Positions 44,790-53,503 of a DNA stretch of 64,000 nucleotides are shown piece by piece; the stretch's first letter is position 1, and each line of letters starts with the position of its first letter. The stretch is from contig NZ_CP035319.1 in assembly GCF_004328705.1 (NCBI RefSeq), positions 4,588,001 to 4,652,000 on the forward strand, given 5' to 3'. The position numbers were made by a program, and so were the translations under genes. The notes beneath the pieces were generated by a model, which saw only the letters and a program-made list of their open reading frames with translations, was not told the origin of the DNA and did not search any database. The stretch is from Rhodococcus sp. ABRD24. GTDB lineage: Bacteria > Actinomycetota > Actinomycetes > Mycobacteriales > Mycobacteriaceae.

Positions 44790-46016
44790 GTGTCTGCTTC
44801 CGCCGGTGACGAGACCAGCTACCTGGTCGGACTCAACCTGACGGACCGTCGTGTCGTGGTGGTCGGTGGCGGCACCGTCGCACAGCGCCGCCTCGGTCTG
44901 CTGATCGCGTCCGGGGCCCGCGTGCATCTCGTCAGCCGCGAGGTCACGCCCGCGGTCGAGGGCATGGCGACCGCCGGGCAGATCACGCTCGAACTGCGCG
45001 ACTACGCCGACGGCGACCTCGACGGTGCCTGGTACGCCATCGCATGCACCGACGAGCCCGAGACCAACGCCGCGATCGTCGCGGAGGCCGAGGCACGCCG
45101 CGTGTTCTGCGTGCGCGCCGACAACGCCCGTGAGGGAACGGCCGTTACCCCAGCGACGGGCGTGTTCGACGGGCTGAGCATCGGCGTCCTCGCCGGAGGC
45201 GCACACCGGCGCTCGGCCGCCGTCCGTACCGCATTGCTCGAGGCCCTGCAGTCCGGCGCCGTCACCGACACCGACGAGACGCCCGCGCCCGGCGTCGCGC
45301 TCGTCGGGGGCGGACCCGGTGACCCGGACCTCATCACCGTCCGGGGCCGCCGCCTGCTCGCCCGCGCCGACGTCGTCGTCGCCGACCGCCTGGCCCCGCC
45401 GGAGTTACTGGCCGAACTCGGCCCGCATGTCGAGGTGATCGACGCCGCGAAGATCCCGTACGGCCGCGCGATGGCGCAGGAGGCGATCAACACAGCGCTC
45501 ATCGAGGGCGCGAAGGCCGGCAAATTCGTGGTCCGCCTCAAGGGCGGCGATCCGTACGTGTTCGGCCGCGGCTTCGAGGAACTCGAGGCGTGTGCGGCCG
45601 CCGGTGTCCCGGTCACCGTCGTCCCCGGCATCACGAGCGCGATCTCCGTGCCGTCCGCGGCGGGTATCCCCGTCACACACCGCGGCGTCACCCACGAGTT
45701 CGTGGTCGTGAGCGGTCACGTCGCGCCCGACCACCCGGACTCGCTCGTCGACTGGGCCGCGCTCGCGAAGTTGCGCGGCACCATTGTGTTGCTCATGGCT
45801 GTCGAGCGGATCGAGCAGTTCGCGTCCGTCCTCGTCGACGGTGGACGTCCGTCGGACACCCCGGTCACCGTCATCCAGGAGGGCACGTTGCGCACCCAGC
45901 GCGTGCTGCGGGCGGACCTGGCGACGGTCGCTGCCCGGGTCAGGGAGGAGAACATCCGTCCGCCCGCGATCGTCGTGGTCGGTCCGGTCGCCGGGTTTTC
46001 CGCGGACGCTCGGTAA
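44790..46016 (+). CDS. cobA: Siroheme synthase-like fusion: precorrin-2 dehydrogenase + uroporphyrinogen-III C-methyltransferase
   Basis: A 408-residue fusion. The N-terminal Met8-type domain has VVVVGGGTVAQRRLGLLI, and the C-terminal SUMT domain from about residue 170 has ALVGGGPGDPDLITVRG, KFVVRLKGGDPYVFGRG and VTVVPGITSAISVPSAAGIP. It makes precorrin-2 and may feed both cobalamin and siroheme. The GTG at 44790 with GGGGAG just upstream is chosen over the ATG at 44769. It is the last gene of the cobalamin operon before an MFS gene 12 bp on. Confidence 0.93.
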   Translation: MSASAGDETSYLVGLNLTDRRVVVVGGGTVAQRRLGLLIASGARVHLVSREVTPAVEGMATAGQITLELRDYADGDLDGAWYAIACTDEPETNAAIVAEAEARRVFCVRADNAREGTAVTPATGVFDGLSIGVLAGGAHRRSAAVRTALLEALQSGAVTDTDETPAPGVALVGGGPGDPDLITVRGRRLLARADVVVADRLAPPELLAELGPHVEVIDAAKIPYGRAMAQEAINTALIEGAKAGKFVVRLKGGDPYVFGRGFEELEACAAAGVPVTVVPGITSAISVPSAAGIPVTHRGVTHEFVVVSGHVAPDHPDSLVDWAALAKLRGTIVLLMAVERIEQFASVLVDGGRPSDTPVTVIQEGTLRTQRVLRADLATVAARVREENIRPPAIVVVGPVAGFSADAR

Positions 46017-46027
46017 CGTGAACTCTT

Positions 46028-47506
46028 GTGTCTGACTCCACCGCCGTGAAGTACCCCGTGACCACGCGTGCGTTCGGCCTCGCGATCATCGTCCTCAGCG
46101 GCATGCAGCTGATGATGGTGCTCGACGGAACCGTCGCCTCGCTCGCGCTCGCCAAGATTCAGGAAGACCTGGGGCTCAGTGATTCCGGGCGCAACTGGGT
46201 GATCACGTCGTATGCCCTCACCTACGGTGGCCTGATGCTGCTGGGCGGCAGACTGGGCGACTCGTTCGGGCGTAAGCGCGTCTTCACCGGCGGCGTGGCG
46301 CTCTTCACGATCACGTCGTTGCTGTGCGGGTTGGCGGTCAACGAGGCCACGCTCGTGGTGGCCCGGGCGTTACAGGGTGTGGGCGCGGCGATCGCCTCAC
46401 CGACCGCGCTCGCGCTCGTTGCGACCACATTCGCGCCCGGTCCGGTGCGGAACCAGGCCGTGGCGATCTTCGCGGCCATGACGGGTGTCGGCTCGGTGGC
46501 CGGTCTGATCATCGGTGGCGCACTCACCGAGTTGTCGTGGCGGTGGATCTTCCTGATCAACGTGCCGATCGGCCTGGTGATCCTGGTGTTCGCATTCCGC
46601 GCACTCGAGGAGACCGGAGCCGAGCGGCTCAAGCTGGACGTGCCTGGAGCCATCCTCGCAACCCTGGGCTGTGCCGCCGTCGTATTCGGTTTCACCGAGG
46701 GCCCGGAGATGGGTTGGGGCAGCCCCCTCGTGCTCGCAGGGTTGATCGGCGGGTTGGCACTGCTGGGCGCGTTCCTCGCGGTCGAGCGCCGCGCTGAGAA
46801 CCCGCTACTGCCGTTTTCGCTGTTCCGCAATCGCAGCCGGGTCGCGACGTTCATCGCCCTCGCCCTCGTCGGCATGGTGATGTTCTCGCTGGCGCCGTTC
46901 GTCGCGCTGTTCGTTCAGGACATCCTCGGCTACACGCCGTTGCGCGCGGGCCTCGCTTTCGTGCCGTTCGCGTTCGGCCTCGGTGCCGCGGCCTTCGTCG
47001 CCTCCAAGCTCGCGGTGAAGGTCCAGGCCCGGTGGCTCGTCGTGACAGGCATGGTCATCACCTTTGTCGGCCTGCTGTACGGCTCCACGCTCGACGCTTC
47101 CGCGACGTACGTCGGGAACCTGTTCCTGCTCGTAGTCGGTGTCGGCTTCGGTGTCGGCCTCGCCGTGGTGCCGCTGCCGCTGTGTGCGATCGCCGGCGTC
47201 GGGCCGCACGAGATAGGTCCGCTGGCCGCGATCGCGCAGGTGGCACAGACGCTGTTCGGGCCGGTGGGGCTCGCGATCGTCGGTGCGATGGCCACGTCGA
47301 AGACGCTGTCGCTCGGCGGAATCTCGGGCGTGGCCAAGGACATGACGCCGGACCAGTTGTCCGCGCTCAGCGAGGGCTACATGTTCGCTCTCCTGGGTTG
47401 CGCGATCTTCGCGCTCCTGGCGGCGCTGACCGCGCTGTTCATCCGGTTCTCGCCCGGGCAGGTGGCACAGGCCCAGGCCGCGGAGAAGGCGGCGCAGGAG
47501 GCATAG
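46028..47506 (+). CDS. DHA2-family MFS drug exporter
   Basis: A 492-residue transporter with about 14 spans. Motif A reads LLGGRLGDSFGRKRVF, motif C-like AAMTGVGSVAGLIIGGAL, and DGTVASLALAKIQEDLGL is the typical first-helix region of EmrB/QacA-type proteins. The GTG is 12 bp after the cobA stop, so it may be read through from the cobalamin operon. A drug or metabolite efflux role is inferred from family only. Confidence 0.88.
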   Translation: MSDSTAVKYPVTTRAFGLAIIVLSGMQLMMVLDGTVASLALAKIQEDLGLSDSGRNWVITSYALTYGGLMLLGGRLGDSFGRKRVFTGGVALFTITSLLCGLAVNEATLVVARALQGVGAAIASPTALALVATTFAPGPVRNQAVAIFAAMTGVGSVAGLIIGGALTELSWRWIFLINVPIGLVILVFAFRALEETGAERLKLDVPGAILATLGCAAVVFGFTEGPEMGWGSPLVLAGLIGGLALLGAFLAVERRAENPLLPFSLFRNRSRVATFIALALVGMVMFSLAPFVALFVQDILGYTPLRAGLAFVPFAFGLGAAAFVASKLAVKVQARWLVVTGMVITFVGLLYGSTLDASATYVGNLFLLVVGVGFGVGLAVVPLPLCAIAGVGPHEIGPLAAIAQVAQTLFGPVGLAIVGAMATSKTLSLGGISGVAKDMTPDQLSALSEGYMFALLGCAIFALLAALTALFIRFSPGQVAQAQAAEKAAQEA

Positions 47507-47523
47507 GTGGTGCCGCGCCCGAA

Positions 47524-48960
47524 ATGTCCTGGCTGAACGATCAGCTGGGCCGTAACGTGCACTCGGTGCTGCTCACACTGACTGCTACCGCCACAGACGA
47601 AGTCCCGGACGCCTCGGACCTCGGCTACCTGCTGCACAAGCATCCGGATCGGGTGCAGACGTTCGAGTTGTCCGTCGGCACCGCGACCGTGCTCTATCCG
47701 GAGTCGACTCGTGCGCGGTGTACTGCGGCGCTACTCCTCGACGTCGATCCCATCGAACTCGCGCGCAGCAAGTTCCGCCGCGGCAGTGACGGATTCGCAC
47801 TCGGCCAGTATGTGAACGATCGGCCGTATGCCGGGTCGTCGATGCTGGCGGTCGCCCTGTCTCGGGTGTTCAAGTCGGCGTTGGCCGGCGTCTGCAAGAC
47901 ACATCCGGACCTTGTCGACGTCGCGATGCCACTGCAAATCAAGATCCCGGCGATGCCGGCCCGCGGCGGCGCAGATCTCCCCGGCCGACTCTTCGGCCCG
48001 CTCGGCTGGGACGTGACTGCGGTCCCGCTGCCCCTCGACGAGACCATTCCGCAGTGGGGTGACGCGGATTACGTGCGCCTCGAGCTGTCGGGAACCACAA
48101 CACTGTCGGCGGCGCTGCGTCACCTGTACGTGCTGCTTCCGGTGCTCGACGATGTCAAGCACTACTGGGTGGGCGAGGAAGAGGTGGACAAGCTGGTGCG
48201 GATGGCCGGTGAATGGCTGGCCGGCCATCCCGAGACCGGGCTGATCGCGTCGCGGTACCTGGCACACCGTCGGGAACTGGTGTCGTCGGTAGTCGATCGA
48301 TTGACCGACGATCCTGTAGACCAAAATGCCGATGCGCCCACGCCCGACACGAGCCTCGCGCAACTACGCCAGGATGCGGTGCTGACGACCCTGGAGAAGC
48401 TGGGTGCGGCACGAGTGGTGGATCTGGGCTGCGGGGAAGGTCGATTGCTGGGAGCCATGTTGGCCCGGCCCTCGTTCACCAGGATCGTCGGCGTCGATGT
48501 CAGCGACAGCGCACTCCGCAGGGCCGAGCGCAGGCTCGGCGTCGACGAGCTGCCGGACGGTCAGCGGGACCGTGTCGCGGTGTTGCAGTCCTCGGCCACC
48601 TACCGCGACGCGCGGCTTCGTGGCTTCGACGCGGTGGTGCTGATGGAGGTCGTCGAGCACGTCGACGAGTCGCGCCTGCCCGCCCTCGTGCAGTCGGTCT
48701 TCGGTGACATGCGGCCGCGGGTGGTACTGGTGACGACGCCCAACGCGGAGTACAACGCGCTCTACCCGAACCTCGGGGCGGGCGCATTCCGACATCCGGA
48801 TCACCGTTTCGAATACACCCGAACACAATTCGAGATCTGGGCGGCGGGCCTCGCAGTAACACATGGCTACGACGTGAGTTTCTCCGGGATCGGCGAGCTC
48901 GACGAGACCCACGGCACGCCCACCCAGATGGCTGTTTTCACCCGAAAGGAGGACACGTAG
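47524..48960 (+). CDS. hen1: Hen1-type RNA 3'-terminal 2'-O-methyltransferase
   Basis: As annotated 478 residues; bacterial Hen1 proteins usually start close to LLTLTATA, so GTG at 47566 (464 residues) may be the true start. The N-terminal half (DLGYLLHKHPDRVQTFELSV) is the bacterial Hen1 N-domain that cooperates with Pnkp. The C-terminal methyltransferase has VVDLGCGEGRLLGAML for SAM and the metal-binding EVVEHVDESRL, then FRHPDHRFEYTR. It abuts pnkp (TAG then ATG), forming the RNA repair cassette that methylates the 2'-OH at a cleaved end before sealing. Confidence 0.94.
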   Translation: MSWLNDQLGRNVHSVLLTLTATATDEVPDASDLGYLLHKHPDRVQTFELSVGTATVLYPESTRARCTAALLLDVDPIELARSKFRRGSDGFALGQYVNDRPYAGSSMLAVALSRVFKSALAGVCKTHPDLVDVAMPLQIKIPAMPARGGADLPGRLFGPLGWDVTAVPLPLDETIPQWGDADYVRLELSGTTTLSAALRHLYVLLPVLDDVKHYWVGEEEVDKLVRMAGEWLAGHPETGLIASRYLAHRRELVSSVVDRLTDDPVDQNADAPTPDTSLAQLRQDAVLTTLEKLGAARVVDLGCGEGRLLGAMLARPSFTRIVGVDVSDSALRRAERRLGVDELPDGQRDRVAVLQSSATYRDARLRGFDAVVLMEVVEHVDESRLPALVQSVFGDMRPRVVLVTTPNAEYNALYPNLGAGAFRHPDHRFEYTRTQFEIWAAGLAVTHGYDVSFSGIGELDETHGTPTQMAVFTRKEDT

Positions 48961-51489
48961 ATGAGTGTCGTCGAGATTCCCGAACCGTCCTTGGTCGTGC
49001 TCGTCGGGATCAGCGGATCCGGCAAGTCTTCCTTCGCTGCTCAGCATTTCGGCTCCTATGAGGTGATCTCGAGCGATCACTGCCGGGGGCTCGTCAGTGA
49101 CGACCCGAACGCGCAGGCCGCGACGGCCGACGCATTCGAAGTACTCGAGTTCATCGCGGCCAAGCGACTACGGGCGGGAAGGCTGACCGTCGTCGACGCC
49201 ACCAGCGTCCAGCCGGCGGCACGGAAGAAGCTGATCGATCTCGCCCGCAGCCACGATGCGCTTCCTGTGGCGATCGTCCTGGACATTCCGGAGCCGGTGT
49301 GTGCCGAGCGCAACGCGGCCCGCGGCGACCGCGCTTTCGATCGCGCCGTGCTGCGCCGTCAGCACCAGCAACTGAGCCGTTCGATGCGCGGGCTCTCCCG
49401 GGAGGGGTTCCGGGCTGTGCACGTGCTGGACGGCGTCGACGCCGTCGAGTCGGCTCGGATTGTCCGGCAGCCTCTGCGTAGCGATCGGCGCGACCTGACC
49501 GGACCCTTCGACGTGATCGGTGACATCCACGGGTGCCTCAGTGAGCTCGAAACACTGCTGGGCATAATGGGATACACCGTGCTTCGCGATGAGCTGGGTC
49601 GGGCGGTGGACGCGGTTCCGCCAGCCGGTCGGACCGCGGTCTTCGTGGGCGACTACGTCGACCGGGGGCCCGACTCGCCCGGTGTGCTCCGATTGGTGAT
49701 GGGGATGGTCGCCGCTGGCCACGCCCTCGGCGTTCCTGGAAACCACGAGAACAAACTGGTCAAGGCGCTGCGCGGCAAGAAGGTCAGTGTCACGCACGGT
49801 CTCGGGTACACCCTCGAGCAGCTGGCCGGTGAGTCCGAGGATTTTCGCAGACAGGTCGCGGACTTCTGCGACGGACTCGTCGCGCACCTCGTCCTCGACG
49901 GGGGACGGCTGGTCGTCGCACACGCCGGGCTCAAGGAGGAATACCACAACCGCGCGTCGGGTCGGGTGCGCAGCTTCGCGCTGTACGGCGAGACCACTGG
50001 GGAGACAGACGAGTTCGGTTTTCCCGTGCGCTATCCCTGGGCTGAGGACTACCGGGGTGAGGCCATTGTGCTGTACGGGCACACACCCGTGCCCGACGTG
50101 CGCTGGATCAACCGCACCGCTTGCCTCGACACCGGGTGCGTCTTCGGCGGCGCGCTCACCGCAATGCGATACCCGGAACGCGAGGTGGTGTCGGTGCCCG
50201 CCGAGCGGCAGTGGTATCGACCGGTCAAGCCTCTGCACCAGCCCGCGTCGGATCCGCAGGCCCTCGACATCGACGACATTCTTCGGGTGGGGGGAGTGGA
50301 GACTTCGACTCGCGGGCGGATCTCGGTTCGTCCGGAAAACGCGGCGGGCGCACTCGAGGTGATGAGTCGCTACGCGGTTGATCCGCGATGGCTCAACTAT
50401 CTTCCGCCGACGATGTCGCCGTGCGCGACCTCGGCACTCCCGGGACTTCTCGAGCATCCTGCCGAAGCCTTCGATGCCTATCGAAAGGCGAAGGTGGACG
50501 AGGTGATCTGTGAAGAGAAGCATATGGGTTCGCGCGCTGTGGTGTTGGTGTGCCGCGACGCGGCCGTGGCTGCAGAGCGCTTCGGTGTCGGTGACGGGCT
50601 CTCGGGGATGGTGCACACCCGGACCGGCCGGCGCATGTTCGGGGATACGCTGACCGAGTTGTTGGTCGCCAACGTCGCGGATGCGGTCGGGGCGGCTGGG
50701 CTGTGGGACGAACTCGGCACTGACTGGGTGCTGCTCGACACCGAACTGCTGCCCTGGTCGGCGAAGTCGGAGGCGCTGCTGCGATCGCAATACGCGGCCG
50801 TCGGTGCGGCGGCGTCCGCGGACTTGTCCGCGCGCACGGCGGTGCTCGATGCTGCGTCCGGGCGGGGGCTCGACGTCGGTGTGTTGTTGGCGGGGAACAG
50901 GTCCCGAGCCGACGACGTCGAGAGCTACATCGAGGCGTACCGGAGATACGTGTGGCCGACGGAAGGGCTCGTCGGGGTGCGGCTCGCGCCGTTCCAGGTG
51001 CTGGCGACCGAGGGGGTGAGCTATGGTGACCGCGACCACGGTTGGCACCTCGAGGTTGCGGATCGACTCGCGGACGTTGCGCCGACGCTGTTCACGACGA
51101 CGCGGCGAGTGCTCGTGGACACGAGGGTGCCCGAGTCGGAGGCGTCGGGCGTCGCATGGTGGGAGGAGCTGACCGGGGCAGGCGGCGAGGGAATGGTGGT
51201 CAAGCCGTTCCATAACCACCGCGGTGGCGGACGAGTGCAGCTGGGAATCAAGGTACGTGGACGTGAGTACCTGCGGCTGATCTACGGTCCGCACTACACC
51301 GAGCCGGAGAACCTGGCCCGGTTGCGGAACCGGAGTCTGGGCCACAAGCAGTCGATGGCGCTGCGCGAGCACGCGCTCGGGATGGAGGCGATCGACCGGC
51401 TGATCAAGGTGGAGCCGCTGTGGAGGATCCACCAGGCCGTGTTCGCTGTCCTCGCGCTCGAGTCGGAGCCGGTGGACCCGCGGTTGTAG
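48961..51489 (+). CDS. pnkp: Polynucleotide kinase-phosphatase-ligase, RNA repair
   Basis: An 842-residue three-domain enzyme. The 5'-kinase has P-loop GISGSGKSS at residues 16-24. The binuclear metallophosphatase spans about 180-430 with FDVIGDIHGCL, VGDYVDRGPDS and GNHENK. The C-terminal adenylyltransferase ligase has the nucleophile in CEEKHMGSR (Lys520) and GMVVKPF. It needs Hen1 for efficient sealing, and hen1 lies directly upstream. The pair repairs RNAs (classically tRNAs) cut by ribotoxins; no toxin gene is seen nearby. Confidence 0.95.
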   Translation: MSVVEIPEPSLVVLVGISGSGKSSFAAQHFGSYEVISSDHCRGLVSDDPNAQAATADAFEVLEFIAAKRLRAGRLTVVDATSVQPAARKKLIDLARSHDALPVAIVLDIPEPVCAERNAARGDRAFDRAVLRRQHQQLSRSMRGLSREGFRAVHVLDGVDAVESARIVRQPLRSDRRDLTGPFDVIGDIHGCLSELETLLGIMGYTVLRDELGRAVDAVPPAGRTAVFVGDYVDRGPDSPGVLRLVMGMVAAGHALGVPGNHENKLVKALRGKKVSVTHGLGYTLEQLAGESEDFRRQVADFCDGLVAHLVLDGGRLVVAHAGLKEEYHNRASGRVRSFALYGETTGETDEFGFPVRYPWAEDYRGEAIVLYGHTPVPDVRWINRTACLDTGCVFGGALTAMRYPEREVVSVPAERQWYRPVKPLHQPASDPQALDIDDILRVGGVETSTRGRISVRPENAAGALEVMSRYAVDPRWLNYLPPTMSPCATSALPGLLEHPAEAFDAYRKAKVDEVICEEKHMGSRAVVLVCRDAAVAAERFGVGDGLSGMVHTRTGRRMFGDTLTELLVANVADAVGAAGLWDELGTDWVLLDTELLPWSAKSEALLRSQYAAVGAAASADLSARTAVLDAASGRGLDVGVLLAGNRSRADDVESYIEAYRRYVWPTEGLVGVRLAPFQVLATEGVSYGDRDHGWHLEVADRLADVAPTLFTTTRRVLVDTRVPESEASGVAWWEELTGAGGEGMVVKPFHNHRGGGRVQLGIKVRGREYLRLIYGPHYTEPENLARLRNRSLGHKQSMALREHALGMEAIDRLIKVEPLWRIHQAVFAVLALESEPVDPRL

Positions 51490-51498
51490 GCAGCTGCC

Positions 51499-52242
51499 TC
51501 ACGTCAGGATGATCAGTTCGCCGTCGGAGGCGGTCTCGACGGTGAGACCGGCCTTCGACGCGACCCGCGCGACGCCCCTGATGTCGGTCGGCTCGGCGCG
51601 AGAGACGGTCAGTGCCCGCGCGAGTAGACCCTTGTGGTGCTTGTTGAAGTGACTCACCACCTTCCGGGAGCCGTCGGTCTGCTCGGTGAGGACGGTTGCG
51701 ATGATCGCGCCGGGCACCGGGCCCAGCTGCTGGTAGGTGCCCGACCGCAGGTCGACCACCAGTCCGCCGTCGGCCTCCGCGACGAGGGCGTCGGACAGTT
51801 CCGGCTTCCACAGTGACTGCAGGGTGCCGAAGCCGGGCAGCTTGGACCCGCCGGAGAGCCGGTACGCGGGAATCGGGTCTCCGGCCCGGATGGCACCGAA
51901 CAGTGCCGAGCCCATCCCGAGCCGACGATATGCCTTCTCCCGCTGGACCTTTGTGAACGACTTCGCGTCGAGCGCGTCGAACAGCACGCCCGTGTAGCGT
52001 TCGAGCGCGGGCCGGGTGGGGGAGGCCCACAGCTTGGCGTTGCGTTCGATCTCGTCGGCCTGCTTCAGGCCCAGTCCCAATGCCACATTCGACGCCTCGG
52101 TGTCCGCCGACAGGTCGACGAGCGCCTGCACCAGCATCTCGCGGGTCTCGCTCAACTGTGGCATCGACAGCTCGCCCAGGTCGAGGGGCGCGCCCTTGCC
52201 GCCGTCGGATTTGGTTTCGGAAGGGGGAAGCAGGACAAGCAC
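51499..52242 (-). CDS. yaaA: YaaA/UPF0246 family protein
   Basis: A 247-residue protein. It begins VLVLLPPSETKSDGGKG, the invariant YaaA N-terminus, so GTG at 52242 is chosen over the longer Arg-rich reading upstream. VVSHFNKHHKGLLARAL carries the family's conserved basic motif. YaaA proteins limit free iron and oxidative DNA damage in E. coli. It is convergent with pnkp (9 bp apart) and downstream of an iron-box-controlled gene, which may be meaningful. Confidence 0.9.
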   Translation of the reverse strand: MLVLLPPSETKSDGGKGAPLDLGELSMPQLSETREMLVQALVDLSADTEASNVALGLGLKQADEIERNAKLWASPTRPALERYTGVLFDALDAKSFTKVQREKAYRRLGMGSALFGAIRAGDPIPAYRLSGGSKLPGFGTLQSLWKPELSDALVAEADGGLVVDLRSGTYQQLGPVPGAIIATVLTEQTDGSRKVVSHFNKHHKGLLARALTVSRAEPTDIRGVARVASKAGLTVETASDGELIILT

Positions 52243-52326
52243 GATCGCCAACGCTACCGCGCGGCTGCGGCGCCGGCGCCCTCGGCGTGTGGATCTGCGT
52301 CGCGGCTGGCTGGGCACAGGAATCAG

Positions 52327-52360
52327 GTCTGGCCTCCGCTGCAAAGAGCGAAGGCCAGAC
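52327..52360 (-). terminator. Hairpin after the two-repeat secreted protein
   Basis: GTCTGGCCTTCGCT pairs with AGCGGAGGCCAGAC with one mismatch on the minus strand. It lies 32 bp past the stop of the gene ending at 52392 and before yaaA, separating the two transcripts. Confidence 0.7.
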
Positions 52361-52391
52361 TTCGGTTGTTCCGCGGGTCAGTTCAGGTGCT

Positions 52392-53312
52392 CTACCCGGC
52401 GTCGAATTGTAGGCCGGCGACGTTCCGGATCTCGGAAGCGTCGACGACCACTCCGGCAGCGGGCGCCGCGAAGGTGATCGGTGTCGTGGTGTCCTGGCTA
52501 CGGTCGGCGGAGCCGTGAGCCATGACGGTGTAGATCGAGCACGCGTTGGCGAGGCAGTCCGCGCCGCCCTGGACGGCCTTGATGTTGAGGGTGGTGCTCC
52601 ATGCGCCGCCGGAGATGGCGCTGGGCCGGACGAAGGTTTGTGCGCCCCAGGCAGTTGCGTCGGTGGGGGACCACTTGTTGTCCTGGATGACGCCGACGTA
52701 GAGGCCGGTGCTTGCGGCGGCACCTTCGAATCCGGTGCCGGAGATGGTGATGTCCTCACCGGCGGCCGCGATGTTCGCGGTCTTGGACGCGGTCACAGCG
52801 GGCCCGGTCGGCACGACGACGGACGGCGCAAAGCTCACCGGGGTCTTGGTGTCCTGGGTGCGGTCGGGCGAGCCGTGCGCGGAGACGGTGTAGATGGAGC
52901 AGGCGTTCTCGAGGCAGTTCGAGTCGCCCTTGATCGCGGCGACGTCGATGTCGGCGGTCCATGCGCCGCTCACGATGTCGGTTGCCTCGAGCCACTTGGT
53001 CGTCATCCAGGCGGTGGAGTCGGTGGCGGAGTACTTGTCGTCCTGGACGAGACCGACGTAGATGCCGGCGCCGGCGCCGGAGAAGCCGCTGCCCGCGACG
53101 GTGATGGTCTCACCGGCGGCCGCGATGCCGGTGGCCTTCGACAGCGACACCAGTGGCGTTGCCTCTTCGGGTTCTTCCGGTCCTGGAGCGCTGGAGCCGA
53201 GGCTGCCCAGTGAGCCGAGCGGGCTGGTCTGCGCTGCTGCGACTCCCAGAGACATCGTGCAGGCGAGCGTGCCGGCGACGGCCACGATCGCGGACTTTGT
53301 GAACGCGCGCAT
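52392..53312 (-). CDS. Secreted protein with two neocarzinostatin-like repeats, iron-box controlled
   Basis: A 306-residue protein. A signal peptide (about 1-27) is followed by a short SPLGSLGSLGSS spacer and two domains of about 110 residues (54-162 and 172-282). Each has a G-I-Y-V-G-L-V-Q strand, a Trp, a close Cys pair (133/138; 253/258 in DC-x4-C form) and an AHGS-x-DR-x-QDT ending in TPVSF. The Cys spacing and ending resemble neocarzinostatin-type Ig-fold domains. There is no C-terminal anchor, so it should be released. An IdeR-like box lies 42 bp upstream. Iron or haem capture is a guess. Confidence 0.75.
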   Translation of the reverse strand: MRAFTKSAIVAVAGTLACTMSLGVAAAQTSPLGSLGSLGSSAPGPEEPEEATPLVSLSKATGIAAAGETITVAGSGFSGAGAGIYVGLVQDDKYSATDSTAWMTTKWLEATDIVSGAWTADIDVAAIKGDSNCLENACSIYTVSAHGSPDRTQDTKTPVSFAPSVVVPTGPAVTASKTANIAAAGEDITISGTGFEGAAASTGLYVGVIQDNKWSPTDATAWGAQTFVRPSAISGGAWSTTLNIKAVQGGADCLANACSIYTVMAHGSADRSQDTTTPITFAAPAAGVVVDASEIRNVAGLQFDAG

Positions 53313-53353
53313 TGTCCTTCTTTCTGAGGTGGGTCCGCCGAGATGGCGAATAC

Positions 53354-53372
53354 TTAGGTAAGGCTAGACTTA
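53354..53372. promoter_or_regulatory. IdeR/DtxR-like iron box
   Basis: TTAGGTAAGGCTAGACTTA matches the 19-bp DtxR/IdeR consensus TTAGGTTAGGCTAACCTAA at 15 positions. It lies about 42 bp upstream of the two-repeat secreted protein, where a promoter would be. Confidence 0.62.
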
Positions 53373-53456
53373 ATTTGATCTTCGGTAAAGGGGTAGAAGC
53401 ATGCGGGTCCAGAGGTGCGATGTGTCCTAAAAGACCAGTTCAGTGCATAATTCTGT

Positions 53457-53483
53457 GAGGGGCGTCCGGACCGGACGCCCCTC
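53457..53483. terminator. Long perfect hairpin after the four-repeat protein
   Basis: GAGGGGCGTCCGG and CCGGACGCCCCTC form a 13-bp perfect inverted repeat around a single A. It is 20 bp beyond the stop of the minus-strand gene ending at 53504. Confidence 0.85.
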
Positions 53484-53503
53484 GGGCTAGGTGGCAGGCA
53501 GTG

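Noticed and set aside
49168..51432. A 754-residue minus-strand frame opposite pnkp
   Set aside because: Its length comes from high GC; it is His/Arg/Gln-rich without motifs, while the plus strand has complete kinase, phosphatase and ligase motifs.
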